A stretch of DNA of 64,000 nt from Chloroflexota bacterium (GCA_022616275.1 JAKEFB010000075.1:1-64000), one strand, 5' to 3'; shown: positions 1 through 8,301, numbered from the stretch's first letter. Numbers and translations are program-made. Notes: generated by a model from the letters alone, not told the origin.

Positions 1-102
1 CAGAGTGTGAACGCACACCCTTTCGTCTTCTGCCGCCAAGCGGCACTCACCTGTGGAGGTTTTTCTTCCCACCAGTGTAAACTTTCTTCTGATCAGGTCC
101 CT

Positions 103-183
103 CCCCAAAATGAATTTTGGGCCTATGGGAAGCAAACCTGTTTAAACAGGTTTTATTTTCCTAGACGCCGAATTCATTCGGCG
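103..183. repeat. Palindrome block 1 (P1-P2-P3), REP/BIME-like
   Basis: Three palindromes lie in a row. P1 (104-121) has arms CCCAAAAT and ATTTTGGG with a GA loop. P2 (134-153) is a perfect 20-base palindrome, AAACCTGTTTAAACAGGTTT. P3 (166-183) has arms CGCCGAAT and ATTCGGCG with a TC loop. P1 read on the minus strand and P3 read on the plus strand share an AATTCATT-type core and are preceded by TAGGC or TAGAC, so they form an inverted pair around P2. This resembles the bacterial interspersed mosaic elements used by RAYT transposases. The block lies just past the 3' end of the RAYT gene. Confidence 0.8.
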
Positions 184-220
184 ACGACATTCGACGGCGA
201 CATTCAACGGCATCCAGCCG

Positions 221-736
221 CTAAAATGGAAACTCATCCTCTCCCCAGACATGATAAACCACCCCTGCCTCATGCAACACCGGCAACACCACGTCTGGCT
301 TCAGCCCTTCGTCCGGCGGCCCTTCGTCAAATTCGTCCACCCGCTCCAGCCAACTATTCGTCGTCTGCCGGCCGTGATGTTCCTTTTGATTACGAACGTA
401 AGCCTCAGCCTGCGGCCGTTGCCGTTCCCCCAGCGTCAACACGCCATAGCCACGCTGCCATTGAAATTCCCCGCCCAGGCCGCCTGGCTGGTTCAAGTCA
501 AAGGCGCTGGCCCCCTTGAGCCGTTTAACCACGTAAGCCACCGCGTGTTTGGGCGGGATAGAAACGACGAGGTGAACGTGGTCAACCCAGCCGTTAATGG
601 CGTACACACGCACTTCCAGCTCATTGGCCTTGTTCACCAGATAAGAAAACAGCCGTCGTTCAATAGCCGGCTGAATAAGCGGCTCGCGATTCTTAGTGGC
701 CCAAACCAAATGATAATACGTTCGCCAAAAAGGCAT
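221..736 (-). CDS. REP-associated tyrosine transposase (IS200-like, RAYT)
   Basis: This 171-aa protein belongs to the Y1/HUH transposase superfamily, which cuts and joins single-stranded DNA at hairpins. The HUH-type pair is His53-Val-His55 (in DHVHLVV). The candidate nucleophile is Tyr113 in YVRNQKEHH, the usual helix motif of TnpA_REP proteins. The start ATG at 734-736 has a near-perfect ribosome site, AGGAGGTGA, two bases from full contact with the start. A palindrome of block 2 (749-765) begins directly upstream of that site and could fold in the leader. The gene is monocistronic and lies between two similar palindrome blocks in the same orientation, the usual RAYT/REP layout. Length fits the family. 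Its C-terminal 40 residues are acidic and lack a recognisable motif. Family assignment is secure; activity is not shown. Confidence 0.88.
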   Translation of the reverse strand: MPFWRTYYHLVWATKNREPLIQPAIERRLFSYLVNKANELEVRVYAINGWVDHVHLVVSIPPKHAVAYVVKRLKGASAFDLNQPGGLGGEFQWQRGYGVLTLGERQRPQAEAYVRNQKEHHGRQTTNSWLERVDEFDEGPPDEGLKPDVVLPVLHEAGVVYHVWGEDEFPF

Positions 737-748
737 ATCACCTCCTGG

Positions 749-883
749 CCCAAAATGATTTTGGGTCTATCAAAAGCCCCAAAATGAATTCGGGGCCTAA
801 CAATCCCAAACATGTTTTAAACATGTTTCCTCCTCTAGACGCCGAATTCATTCGGTGGCGTGCCTCCAAATTCATTCCGAGGC
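749..883. repeat. Palindrome block 2 (P1-P1-P2-P3-P3), REP/BIME-like
   Basis: This is a degenerate, expanded copy of block 1 in the same orientation. P1-like palindromes lie at 749-765 and about 777-795. A P2-like element (808-828) has two copies of AAACATGTTT. P3-like palindromes lie at 840-860, preceded by CTAGA, and at 862-883. The first P1 copy abuts the RAYT ribosome binding site. The last P3 copy contains the stop codon of the adjacent helicase reading frame at 872-874. Confidence 0.72.
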
Positions 884-2380
884 AAGTCCCAACGAGCAGA
901 TAATTCGCGGCTCCTGCGCCTCCTGCTCCTCCTGCACCAGGCACAAATTACCCTCTTCATACAAATTCACCACCAACTCCGCCAGTTGCTCGTCCTGCAC
1001 CCCGCTACGCAACTGGCGGTTCAGTTTTTCCCTGGCGCTCTCCCGCAGCGGATACTGGTAAATTTGCTCCAGCGCCTTCACCAGCGTCTGGGTAGCCGGC
1101 AAGCGTTCTAACAATGAACCCCGTAGAGATTGCACGTACCGATTCAGCCGTTCATAGGTTTTGAAGCGCGCCCCCGACGGCCGGCCCAACTGCCCACCGA
1201 CGAATTTATTCTCGGTCATAATGTGCTGCACCGCTCTTTCAACCAATTCGTGGTGGTCGGCCCTTCGCTCCAGGGCCGGCGTTTCCAGCGCGCACTCGGC
1301 CGCCCGCAGGATGGCAAACTGGGACTCGGTCACACTCTGGCCGTGCTCGTCTATCCAGGCCAGGGCGCTGTTGCCCTGGTCCGTGTTAAGGTAGACCAGG
1401 ACGCCGGCCGGGCCGCCGGCCGGCGCCGGCTCGTGACTTTTTGTGGCGTAGACCACGGCCGGCAGCCGCTCGATGGCCCCTTTCAGGCCGGGGTTGGCGT
1501 CCGTGGCGTTCTTCCAAATCTGGTAAGCGTACGAAACCAGGTCAATCTCGCCATCCGTCTCTTCGTCCAGAACGCCAACGCGTTCGTGGTACAGGTCTAC
1601 CAACGGCTGGTCGCTGCCATCGTCCTCGAAAAAGAGTTCATCCGAGCCGACCACTTCCTGGTTCTGACGCAGGCGGGTTCGCAGCCGTTCTCGCAGGCGA
1701 ATGATCCGCTCAATGCCGTCGGCCGGCCAGAAAGCGTAAGTCAGAATAGAGGGAGCCGTCTGGCGAATCCGGTCCACCCGCCCGACACGTTGGATCAGGC
1801 GGATAATAGCCCAGGGCAGATCGAAGTTAACGACCACGTGGGCATCTTGCAGGTTCTGGCCCTCGCTCAACACGTCGGTGGCGATAAGCACCCGCAACTC
1901 ATTGTGGGGATAGACAGCCTGTTGCTTGTTGTTACTAACCGGGCTAAAGCGCCAAGCCAGAATGGTTGGGTCATTGGTGTTGCCGGTAACACCGTCCACA
2001 GCCGGAATGCCCCGCGCCTGCAATTGGCTGGCCAGGTAACGGACCGTATCGGCAAACTGGCTGAAAACGAGCACTTTCTCGCCGGGGTGGCTCTCGGTCA
2101 GAAGCTGGTAAAGCGTGTCCAACTTGGCATCCCGGCTAGGGTCCCAGGCGCCGCATTCCTGTAAAATCAGTAGCAGATTTTCGGCGTCGCCTCGCAACTC
2201 CTCGATTAGCTTCTTTTTGTCAAACAGGTCGGCGCGGATCCAACGAAAACGCCGCCGGTAGCGGGTGGCATATTGTTCATAGACGGCCGCCGCCTGCGCC
2301 CGGAAAGCTTCTGGGGTGCGAGGGGAAGTAACGACCAGGGCAACGCTCGTATCTCCATCACCCTCTATATCTTCGTCCGC
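872..2380 (-). CDS. SNF2/RapA-like helicase, C-terminal part (after frameshift)
   Basis: This frame continues the protein encoded at 2358-4052 in another reading frame. It carries the second RecA-like helicase lobe: VLVFSQFADTVRYL, then VLIATDVLSEGQNLQ (motif V) and RLIQRVGRVDRI (motif VI, arginine finger region). Reading upstream from 2197, the frame stays open with helicase-like sequence through about 2400, yet has no ATG or GTG there. The first available start is a poor TTG at 2197, so this part is unlikely to be made alone. Joined to the N-terminal part it would give roughly 1,060 aa. The last codons (ASE-stop) lie inside a REP-like palindrome, so the natural C-terminus may have been trimmed. 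The link to the upstream half is strong; function depends on whether the frameshift is real. Confidence 0.75.
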   Translation of the reverse strand, partial: ADEDIEGDGDTSVALVVTSPRTPEAFRAQAAAVYEQYATRYRRRFRWIRADLFDKKKLIEELRGDAENLLLILQECGAWDPSRDAKLDTLYQLLTESHPGEKVLVFSQFADTVRYLASQLQARGIPAVDGVTGNTNDPTILAWRFSPVSNNKQQAVYPHNELRVLIATDVLSEGQNLQDAHVVVNFDLPWAIIRLIQRVGRVDRIRQTAPSILTYAFWPADGIERIIRLRERLRTRLRQNQEVVGSDELFFEDDGSDQPLVDLYHERVGVLDEETDGEIDLVSYAYQIWKNATDANPGLKGAIERLPAVVYATKSHEPAPAGGPAGVLVYLNTDQGNSALAWIDEHGQSVTESQFAILRAAECALETPALERRADHHELVERAVQHIMTENKFVGGQLGRPSGARFKTYERLNRYVQSLRGSLLERLPATQTLVKALEQIYQYPLRESAREKLNRQLRSGVQDEQLAELVVNLYEEGNLCLVQEEQEAQEPRIICSLGLASE

Positions 2381-4052
2381 CCCGCGAGAGGTCGCCCAGG
2401 ATTTTCTCTTCGCGTTGGCTGGGTGGCTGGGCCGGCTTTTTCAAGACGTAGTTGCCCAGGCCATAGCGGGGCAGGTCCAGGTCGTTAATCGTGTCCACCA
2501 CGTCGGCGGCGTACAGGCGGGCGTACTGGTCGGCCGGGTTGCGGGCGTCAATGGCAAAATCCACTCGCCGGGGAACGCGGTCGGGGAAATAGGCCCGGCC
2601 GCCATCGGCGAATTTCAGGTACTTGCCGCCGGTCTTCGGATCCAGGTGAGCATAGTTATCACGGATGAAACTGCGCGTCCGGCGGACCATAAACAGGCTC
2701 ATTAACTCCCGCCAGTCGTCGGCGTGCTCGCTCTTTTCAAACGCCGCCAGGGAACGCATGTTGGCCTGGTGGCGGCGTACAAACTCGACCTCGCCGATCT
2801 CGCGCAGCAGCCGCTCCGGCCGGATACCCAGGTCGGCGTCTTCCCGTAAGAAGAGACGCAACTGGCTGGACAGGTCCAGATAGCTCTTATTGTAGGGCGT
2901 GGCCGAGAGCAGAATACAACGGCTCTCGTTTTGCTGGACGTATTCTTGAATAGCCTTGTACCGTTTCCCTTCCCGGTTGCGCAGATTGTGGCTCTCGTCA
3001 ATCAGCACCAGCCGGTAGCGGCGCAATTCCGGTAAATCGCGTTGCACCCGGGTAATAGACATGACCTTGGCGTGCAGGCGATATTCGGCCGCGTACCACT
3101 CCCACATCTTGACCAGGTTCTTGGGACAGATGATCAGCGTCTCGGCGAAATAATCTTCCTCAAAGATCTTGGCTAGGGCGGTGGCCATAATCGTCTTGCC
3201 CAGGCCAACCACATCGCCAATCAGGACGCCGTCGCGCTGGTTCAGGTGCCGGGCGGCGATCTTGACCGCCGCCGTCTGGAAGTCGAATAACTGCTTTCCA
3301 AACTCGCGAGGAATGGCAAACTCGGCCAGGCCGGCGCGGGCCTCGTGGGAGAGGTGGTAGGCCATTTTCAGGTAAATGTGGTAGGGCGGCAGCACTTTTT
3401 CGCCGGCCCAGCTTTCCTCAATGATTTCAACCAACTCGTTGGAGATGTCCAGGCAAAAATTATCTTCCCAACGGTCGTTAAACCACTGGGCCAGCTTCTT
3501 GGCCGCATCTTGTTCCAGAACGTCAACGTTCAGTTCCCCTTGTCCAGCTAGGCCGGAAAAGGTGAGGTTGCTGCTGCCCATATAGCCGATAATAGGTGTG
3601 GCAATATCCTGGCGGAACAGCAGGTACAGCTTGGCGTGCAGCGGGTGGCGCAGGAACAGCTTAACTGTGACCTTACCTTCTTTAATTTGCCGGGCCAGGC
3701 GGCGCAGCCCTTCTTCGTCCTCATTTGTCGGCGCGCCAATCGTAAGCTGCCGGCGGAAATCGGCTGCCAGCTCTTTTTTGAGTTTGAGAGCAGTCTGGTT
3801 ATCTATGCGCTCATTGTTCTGACCAAACCCCAGGGCGGCCTGTAACTCATCCTGCGGCCGGCGCTGCATCCCCACCAGCAGGCGGCATTGCGCCCCCTCT
3901 CCCCCGGTCCACTTTTCAATTTTCGCGTCCAGATGGCGCCAGCCACGCAAATTAAAGTAGCCAACGCAGAAGTCGGCGCGGAAAGAGACCTCGAGGGTGT
4001 CTTGAAGTGCAGGTAACAGTCGCTGCTCAATATTGTCAAAAATTCTGGGCAT
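2358..4052 (-). CDS. PLD-like nuclease/SNF2 helicase, N-terminal part (frameshifted)
   Basis: This encodes 564 aa. A phospholipase-D-like domain comes first, with His139-x-Lys141 in HAKLYLLF and GSSN at 159-162. A single HKD half-site suggests that dimerisation is needed. The first lobe of an SF2/SNF2 helicase follows: Walker A GDVVGLGKT (279-287), DESH (352-355) and SATP (383-386). I chose ATG 4052 over the upstream TTG because AAGGA lies seven bases before it. The frame ends at 2358 soon after a GGGG run (coding strand; CCCC at 2380-2383). Shifting one base there restores a continuous helicase with the frame at 872-2380. PLD-helicase proteins of about 1,000 aa occur in bacterial accessory and defence loci; that role here is inference. 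A sequencing error, a pseudogene or programmed frameshifting are all possible. Confidence 0.8.
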   Translation of the reverse strand: MPRIFDNIEQRLLPALQDTLEVSFRADFCVGYFNLRGWRHLDAKIEKWTGGEGAQCRLLVGMQRRPQDELQAALGFGQNNERIDNQTALKLKKELAADFRRQLTIGAPTNEDEEGLRRLARQIKEGKVTVKLFLRHPLHAKLYLLFRQDIATPIIGYMGSSNLTFSGLAGQGELNVDVLEQDAAKKLAQWFNDRWEDNFCLDISNELVEIIEESWAGEKVLPPYHIYLKMAYHLSHEARAGLAEFAIPREFGKQLFDFQTAAVKIAARHLNQRDGVLIGDVVGLGKTIMATALAKIFEEDYFAETLIICPKNLVKMWEWYAAEYRLHAKVMSITRVQRDLPELRRYRLVLIDESHNLRNREGKRYKAIQEYVQQNESRCILLSATPYNKSYLDLSSQLRLFLREDADLGIRPERLLREIGEVEFVRRHQANMRSLAAFEKSEHADDWRELMSLFMVRRTRSFIRDNYAHLDPKTGGKYLKFADGGRAYFPDRVPRRVDFAIDARNPADQYARLYAADVVDTINDLDLPRYGLGNYVLKKPAQPPSQREEKILGDLSRGGRRYRG

Positions 4053-4182
4053 TAGAGTCCTTAACAACGCGAGCTACGAAATCCGAGAATCAGCCTGAGC
4101 GGGCTCGCTCACAACCTCCATGACAAAGAATAACCCCTATCATAAATTATTCCCAAAAAGAATGAAAATCTTTCTCCAGGCA

Positions 4183-4262
4183 GCCCCGAATGAATTCGGC
4201 GTCTATAGACAAAAACCTGTTTAAACAGGTTTATCTCCTATAGACCCAAAATTCATTTTGGG
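4183..4262. repeat. Palindrome block 3 (inverted copy of block 1)
   Basis: The block reads P3 (about 4183-4203), P2 (4213-4232, the identical 20-base palindrome AAACCTGTTTAAACAGGTTT) and P1 (4245-4262, the exact reverse complement of block 1 P1, an 18-base element). It is therefore block 1 in inverted orientation, including CTATAGAC-type flanking words. It lies about 130 bases upstream of the helicase start, so RAYT and helicase together sit between inverted blocks. Confidence 0.8.
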
Positions 4263-4345
4263 GCGATTTCGATCCTTTAAACCACCTGGCGAACGTGGTG
4301 GGGCTTTCCCAATAATCCGATTTGTGGCAACTAATTAGGTGGACG

Positions 4346-4401
4346 CGGCCGTTCTCCCTGTTTACTAACGACCGTCTTCGTCTGAACTAGGGAGACGGCC
4401 G
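4346..4401. repeat. Imperfect inverted repeat
   Basis: CGGCCGTTCTCCC (4346-4358) pairs with GGGAGACGGCCG (4390-4401), with one unpaired base and a loop of about 31 bases. It lies in the gene-poor gap between the helicase and the nuclease remnant. No T tract follows, so a terminator role is not supported. Confidence 0.5.
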
Positions 4402-4563
4402 TGCATGCTGCAACTATCACCCTCCACACCGCCCCACCGGCCGGATCAATCCCCTAAAAGCCTGCTGTTAGTTTACTAACTCTACCCCTCTTTGACAACC
4501 AGGCCATGACAGCCAGAGGAATTCGCTATCCCTTTCCCGGCCGGTCCCTTTTCCTGAAAATGA

Positions 4564-4803
4564 CGGCGCATTCAGACCGTCACCCTCGTCAAAGACGTTT
4601 CTGAGACCGGCCGCTACGGCCGCCTCGTCCGCTACGTCTACCTGCAAGACGGCGCCTTCGTCAACGCCGAACTCATCGGCCAGGGCTACGCCCTCGCCTA
4701 CACCTACCCCCCGACGTCCACTGGGCAGCGCCATCCCAACGCGTTTCAACGCGTTTTCCACCCTGGCCTGCGAATTATGAAAGTTAAAAATTTATTTCGG
4801 TAA
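4564..4803 (+). pseudogene. Thermonuclease (SNc/TNase-like) remnant
   Basis: An open frame of 79 codons with no start codon, bounded by TGA at 4561 and TAA at 4801, encodes a segment typical of staphylococcal-nuclease-like proteins. Its stretches include TVTLVKDVSETGRYGRLVRY, then VYLQDGAFVNAELIGQGYA and AYTYPP. This corresponds to the C-terminal half of the family (the region around the catalytic arginine and the NAELV-type motif). The N-terminal half and the calcium-binding aspartates are absent. After YPP the sequence diverges (TSTGQRHPNAF). It is most likely a decayed fragment rather than a gene. The opposite-strand ORF over it looks like a shadow. Confidence 0.7.
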
Positions 4804-4815
4804 TCAACCCACCCT

Positions 4816-4864
4816 AACCCCTGAGGGGGTTTCCCATTTTCAGCCAGTCAATTCCATTGACTGG
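4816..4864 (-). terminator. Tandem hairpins downstream of the protease gene
   Basis: Two hairpins follow the protease stop codon. The first in the direction of transcription has a 9-bp stem, CCAGTCAAT with ATTGACTGG and a 3-base loop (4844-4864). The second pairs AACCCC (4816-4821) with GGGGTT (4826-4831). No clear U tract is seen, so termination is inferred from position and stem strength. Confidence 0.45.
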
Positions 4865-4899
4865 GCGGGAGGCCATTAAAGTTAGCTTAAACCATCCCC

Positions 4900-7800
4900 T
4901 TACTCGTAATAGACCCGGGCGGCCAGCCACTCCAGGTAGAAATCACGCGCGGCCGACGAAGCGACGTTCGTAATGCGGACCTGGAATGAATCACCGGCAA
5001 AGTCGGCCGCGCTCCAGGTTCGGCCCCACGTATCGGTTGGCCCACCCAGAAGGTAAGTCGTCTCCGTTGGGCCGAGAACGGGCGTGAGTTGCGCCGCCGT
5101 CCAGGTCACGCCGCCATCCCACGAGAGCTGGACGCACATCTGCGGCGCGTTGGCCGTGCTGTCCGCCTGGGCGTCCAGCCTGATTTCGATGCCGTTAATG
5201 AGCGCCCCTGGCGGCAGGCTGATCGGGAAACTGTAATAACGGTGCCTGTCCTTGCCCGCGTTCAGGCAATCGGTGCTCGTGTTATAGCCGCTGTCGCTAT
5301 CAACCGCAAAAAGGCCGTCGTCCTGGTGAGCATTGGCCGGGTTGGTCTGGAAGCCGTTGCGGTCGCCGCCGCCGGCCGGGGCGTTGGCCTGCGGGCTGAC
5401 CAGGCCGGTGTTGGCCCCAGGCGTGGCCGTCGGGGTAGAGGCGCCCGGTGTCGCCGTGGGGCTAGGCGTGGGGCTAGGCGTAAAGGTGGCAGTTGGCCCG
5501 GTGCTGTAATGGACGTTGATAGCTATCCAGTCCAGCGAGAAGTCACGGTTAAGGTCAGTGGCCACGTCCGCGATGCGCACCCGGAAGCTGGCGTTGCTCA
5601 GTTCGTTGCTGGTCCAGGCCCGCCCCCAGGTATCGGCCGGGCCGCCTAAGAGGTAGGGTGCTTCGGCCGTGCCCAAGGTGGGCGTGGATTTGATGACCGT
5701 CCAGGAAGAACCGCCGTTCCAGGACAGTTGGGCGCACACCTTGGGCGCTCCAACTGTGCTGTCCACTTTGGCGTCCAGGCGGAGTTCAATGCCGGTAATG
5801 GCTGCGCCGGCGGGAATGGCCAGATTGTAGTGCGAGAAGCGGTGGCGGTCTTTGCCCGTACTGGTACAGGTGGCGCCGCTGCCCGTGCCGCTGTCCATGT
5901 CCACAGCATACAGGCCATCGTCGCCGAGAGCCTGGCTGGGGTTGACCTCATAGCCGTTGCCGTCGCCCCCGCCGCTGGCTTGCTGGGCAGACGGGTTCTG
6001 GAAGCCGGTGCTATCACTGGAGGGGGTCGGCGTAAAGGTTGGTGTTGGCGATGGCGTCCACGACGGAGTGGGCGTAGACGACGGCGTCGGCGACGGCGTT
6101 GGCGAGGGGGTGGCCGAGGGCAGCGCGGTCGGGGTCGGCGTCGGATTGGGGTTATTGGCCAGAGGACCGGCCACGACCAGGGCGTAGGGCTGGCTGGCTA
6201 TGGGTACGTTCCAGGCGTTAATCGTCACCTGGTATAGGCCGGTGGGCGGGCTGTTAATAATGACACCTTCAACGTTGTTCAGGCGATCACCGCTGGCAAT
6301 ATTATTGCCGTAATAGGTGCCACCCGGACCTGTGACCACCAGGTCCAGGTCGTTAACCAATTGCGCCGCCGCCGATAAAGAGGCCGGCGGGTCTGTCCAG
6401 ACCAGCATTAGGCGCAGTGGTTGCGAGCCGGACAAAACCTCTAACGGCCGGGTCAAGGTGTCGCTATAATTCACCGCCTGGCCCGTATTTAGTCCGGCCG
6501 TATGGTCGTCAAACCACAGCGTGTACCCGGGTGACGGATTGGCGAAGCCCAGGCTGGCCCGTCCCCAACCGGCAACGTTGTTCGGTCTTTCGTAAGGAAT
6601 TTCCTGGGTGGCCCCGGTGCCATACTGGCCCGGCGCTATATCGTGGGTGGTATTCAGCAGCGTCGCTTTGACCAGGGCAGCGCTGGGGTTGGCCGCGCCC
6701 TGGCCCGTTAGCCATTCGCGCACCAGGGTGCCCACCCCGGCGACGAGCGGTGCGGCCATCGAAGTGCCGCCGGAATAGGAATAATGTTCATTGTAGGCGC
6801 CCCACAGCGTGCCGGCCGCCGGGTGATGAGAGTGATTGGAGACAATGTTAGTACCGGGAGCAACGAGGTCCGGTTTGGCCCGCCCGTCGTCGGCCGGGCC
6901 GCGCGACGAAAAGGCGGCCATGCCGTTGATGTTGTTGGCGATCACGTCCGAAGAAATCGGTTCGGTAATAAAGCAAAAACTGAACAGCAGCCAGATGGCG
7001 CCCTGCATCGGCCCTTCATCCTTATTACTTTCCGAAGCGCCGACGGTGATGACGTTCTTGGCCGTGGCCGGCGATAAGAGCGAATCAGGATCGATAACCC
7101 CGTCGCCGTTGGTGCAAAAACCAAAAACGCCAGGCGTGCCGTCAACACCCGAATTCCCGGCCGCGGCAAAAATGGCCATCGCCGGGTTATCCCAGATAAA
7201 TTCGTCGGTCCGTTGGGCGCCAAAGGGATAGCCGCCATAAGCTGCCTCTGGATCGTTAACCGGCCCGGTATTATCTCCCCAACTATCGCTATGCAGCCGC
7301 GCCCCGCCGCTATAGGCCTGGTCAAAAAGTTGATAATAATCGGCCGGCAAACCGATGATCACCCCACTGGCATCCACTTCAAAGCCTTGAATGACCAGGC
7401 CGGCCTCTGGCGCCATCCCGGCAAAAGAGTTGATGTAATCACCCTGTCCGGGATTGGCCCCCGATTGCACCCCCGCCCCGGCCGCCGAGCCAATGACGTG
7501 GGTGCCGTGCCCGTGCTGATCGGCCCAGTCGCCGCCCGGAGCCAGCGGATAGGTGGCCACGATCCGCCCGGCGAAATCGGGGCTGAGCGTGGCTTCGTCG
7601 CCCGTATCCAGCCCCGAGTCGGCAACGCCCAGGATCTGGCCGTTGCCAAAGAGCGCGCTACTTTGCCAGACATCATTCACGCCCATAATGGTCCGGGCAT
7701 AATTATTGAGGATTCGTGGCTGGCCGGCTGGTTCAATCCAGCGGACGGACGGCAGCGCGGCGACCTGCAGGAGCTGGGCCCGGTCGAGCGGGTCCGTTAC

Positions 7801-8301
7801 TGCAAAGGGCAAGGTTGCCAGTTCGCTCATTAATTCGCCGGCGTCATCCGGCCAGCCAAAGATCTGCACCCGGCCGGCGCGCTCCCCGCCTTGATCGAGG
7901 ATATGTAACAGGGCCGGCGCCAGCTTGTCGGCCAGCGTAAAGGGAACGCGGGCGTATACCTGCGGTAAGGCTGCGGCGGCCTCCAATTGGCTGGCCGTGC
8001 CCCGTACCAGATAGGCAAACTCTGGCAAATATTCCACAATCGTGACACCCGTCTGTTGCAACGCCTGGCGATCGGCCGTAGTGATAGGGCCGCGAAACTG
8101 GATAATGGCGTAAGAGCCAGGTGCGGCCGTCACCGGCCCGATGGCTGAGGTTGCCCCCTCAGGCGCCTGGGCATCAAAGGCGCCGCGATGGAGACGCAAG
8201 TGAGGTGTTAACAATTGGCCTGACGCTTGTGGCGAGCGGGCAATGATGCCCAACAAAGTAATAAGCAGAACAAGGGCCGAGAGAACTATCTTCTTTTTCA
8301 C
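4900..8301 (-). CDS. Secreted subtilisin-like (S8) serine protease with duplicated C-terminal domain
   Basis: This is a 1,133-aa exported peptidase. I chose the GTG at 8299-8301 because it gives a classic signal peptide (VKKKIVLSALVLLITLLGII, then a small-residue region). The longer frame adds a non-signal leader. The catalytic triad is visible: Asp228 in VADSGLD, His265 in HGHGTHV, and Ser in SGGTSMAAPLVAG at roughly residue 480. An N-terminal inhibitor-like propeptide and a large insert lie around the triad. A P-domain-like segment follows, then a Pro/Thr/Ser-rich stalk. Two copies of an approximately 165-aa domain, separated by a second Pro/Thr stalk, end the protein. Both copies share DDGL(Y/F)AVD, GKDRHR, QLSW(N/D)GG and YLLGGP(A/T)DTWGR. 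I do not recognise this repeat domain; by analogy it may bind carbohydrate or the cell surface. The gene appears monocistronic. Confidence 0.88.
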   Translation of the reverse strand: MKKKIVLSALVLLITLLGIIARSPQASGQLLTPHLRLHRGAFDAQAPEGATSAIGPVTAAPGSYAIIQFRGPITTADRQALQQTGVTIVEYLPEFAYLVRGTASQLEAAAALPQVYARVPFTLADKLAPALLHILDQGGERAGRVQIFGWPDDAGELMSELATLPFAVTDPLDRAQLLQVAALPSVRWIEPAGQPRILNNYARTIMGVNDVWQSSALFGNGQILGVADSGLDTGDEATLSPDFAGRIVATYPLAPGGDWADQHGHGTHVIGSAAGAGVQSGANPGQGDYINSFAGMAPEAGLVIQGFEVDASGVIIGLPADYYQLFDQAYSGGARLHSDSWGDNTGPVNDPEAAYGGYPFGAQRTDEFIWDNPAMAIFAAAGNSGVDGTPGVFGFCTNGDGVIDPDSLLSPATAKNVITVGASESNKDEGPMQGAIWLLFSFCFITEPISSDVIANNINGMAAFSSRGPADDGRAKPDLVAPGTNIVSNHSHHPAAGTLWGAYNEHYSYSGGTSMAAPLVAGVGTLVREWLTGQGAANPSAALVKATLLNTTHDIAPGQYGTGATQEIPYERPNNVAGWGRASLGFANPSPGYTLWFDDHTAGLNTGQAVNYSDTLTRPLEVLSGSQPLRLMLVWTDPPASLSAAAQLVNDLDLVVTGPGGTYYGNNIASGDRLNNVEGVIINSPPTGLYQVTINAWNVPIASQPYALVVAGPLANNPNPTPTPTALPSATPSPTPSPTPSSTPTPSWTPSPTPTFTPTPSSDSTGFQNPSAQQASGGGDGNGYEVNPSQALGDDGLYAVDMDSGTGSGATCTSTGKDRHRFSHYNLAIPAGAAITGIELRLDAKVDSTVGAPKVCAQLSWNGGSSWTVIKSTPTLGTAEAPYLLGGPADTWGRAWTSNELSNASFRVRIADVATDLNRDFSLDWIAINVHYSTGPTATFTPSPTPSPTATPGASTPTATPGANTGLVSPQANAPAGGGDRNGFQTNPANAHQDDGLFAVDSDSGYNTSTDCLNAGKDRHRYYSFPISLPPGALINGIEIRLDAQADSTANAPQMCVQLSWDGGVTWTAAQLTPVLGPTETTYLLGGPTDTWGRTWSAADFAGDSFQVRITNVASSAARDFYLEWLAARVYYE

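Noticed and set aside
251-787. 178-codon plus-strand ORF over the RAYT gene
   Set aside because: Antisense to a gene with clear HUH and Tyr motifs; no family signal and its codon use is that of a shadow.
1130-2164. 344-codon plus-strand ORF
   Set aside because: Lies wholly antisense to the helicase C-terminal frame with motifs V and VI; long antisense ORFs are expected in high-GC DNA.
872-2197. Independent helicase gene starting at TTG 2197
   Set aside because: The same frame continues upstream with helicase-like sequence past that codon, and the first lobe is in the adjacent frame.
4468-4761. 97-codon minus-strand ORF
   Set aside because: Antisense to the thermonuclease remnant, which gives a recognisable protein on the plus strand.
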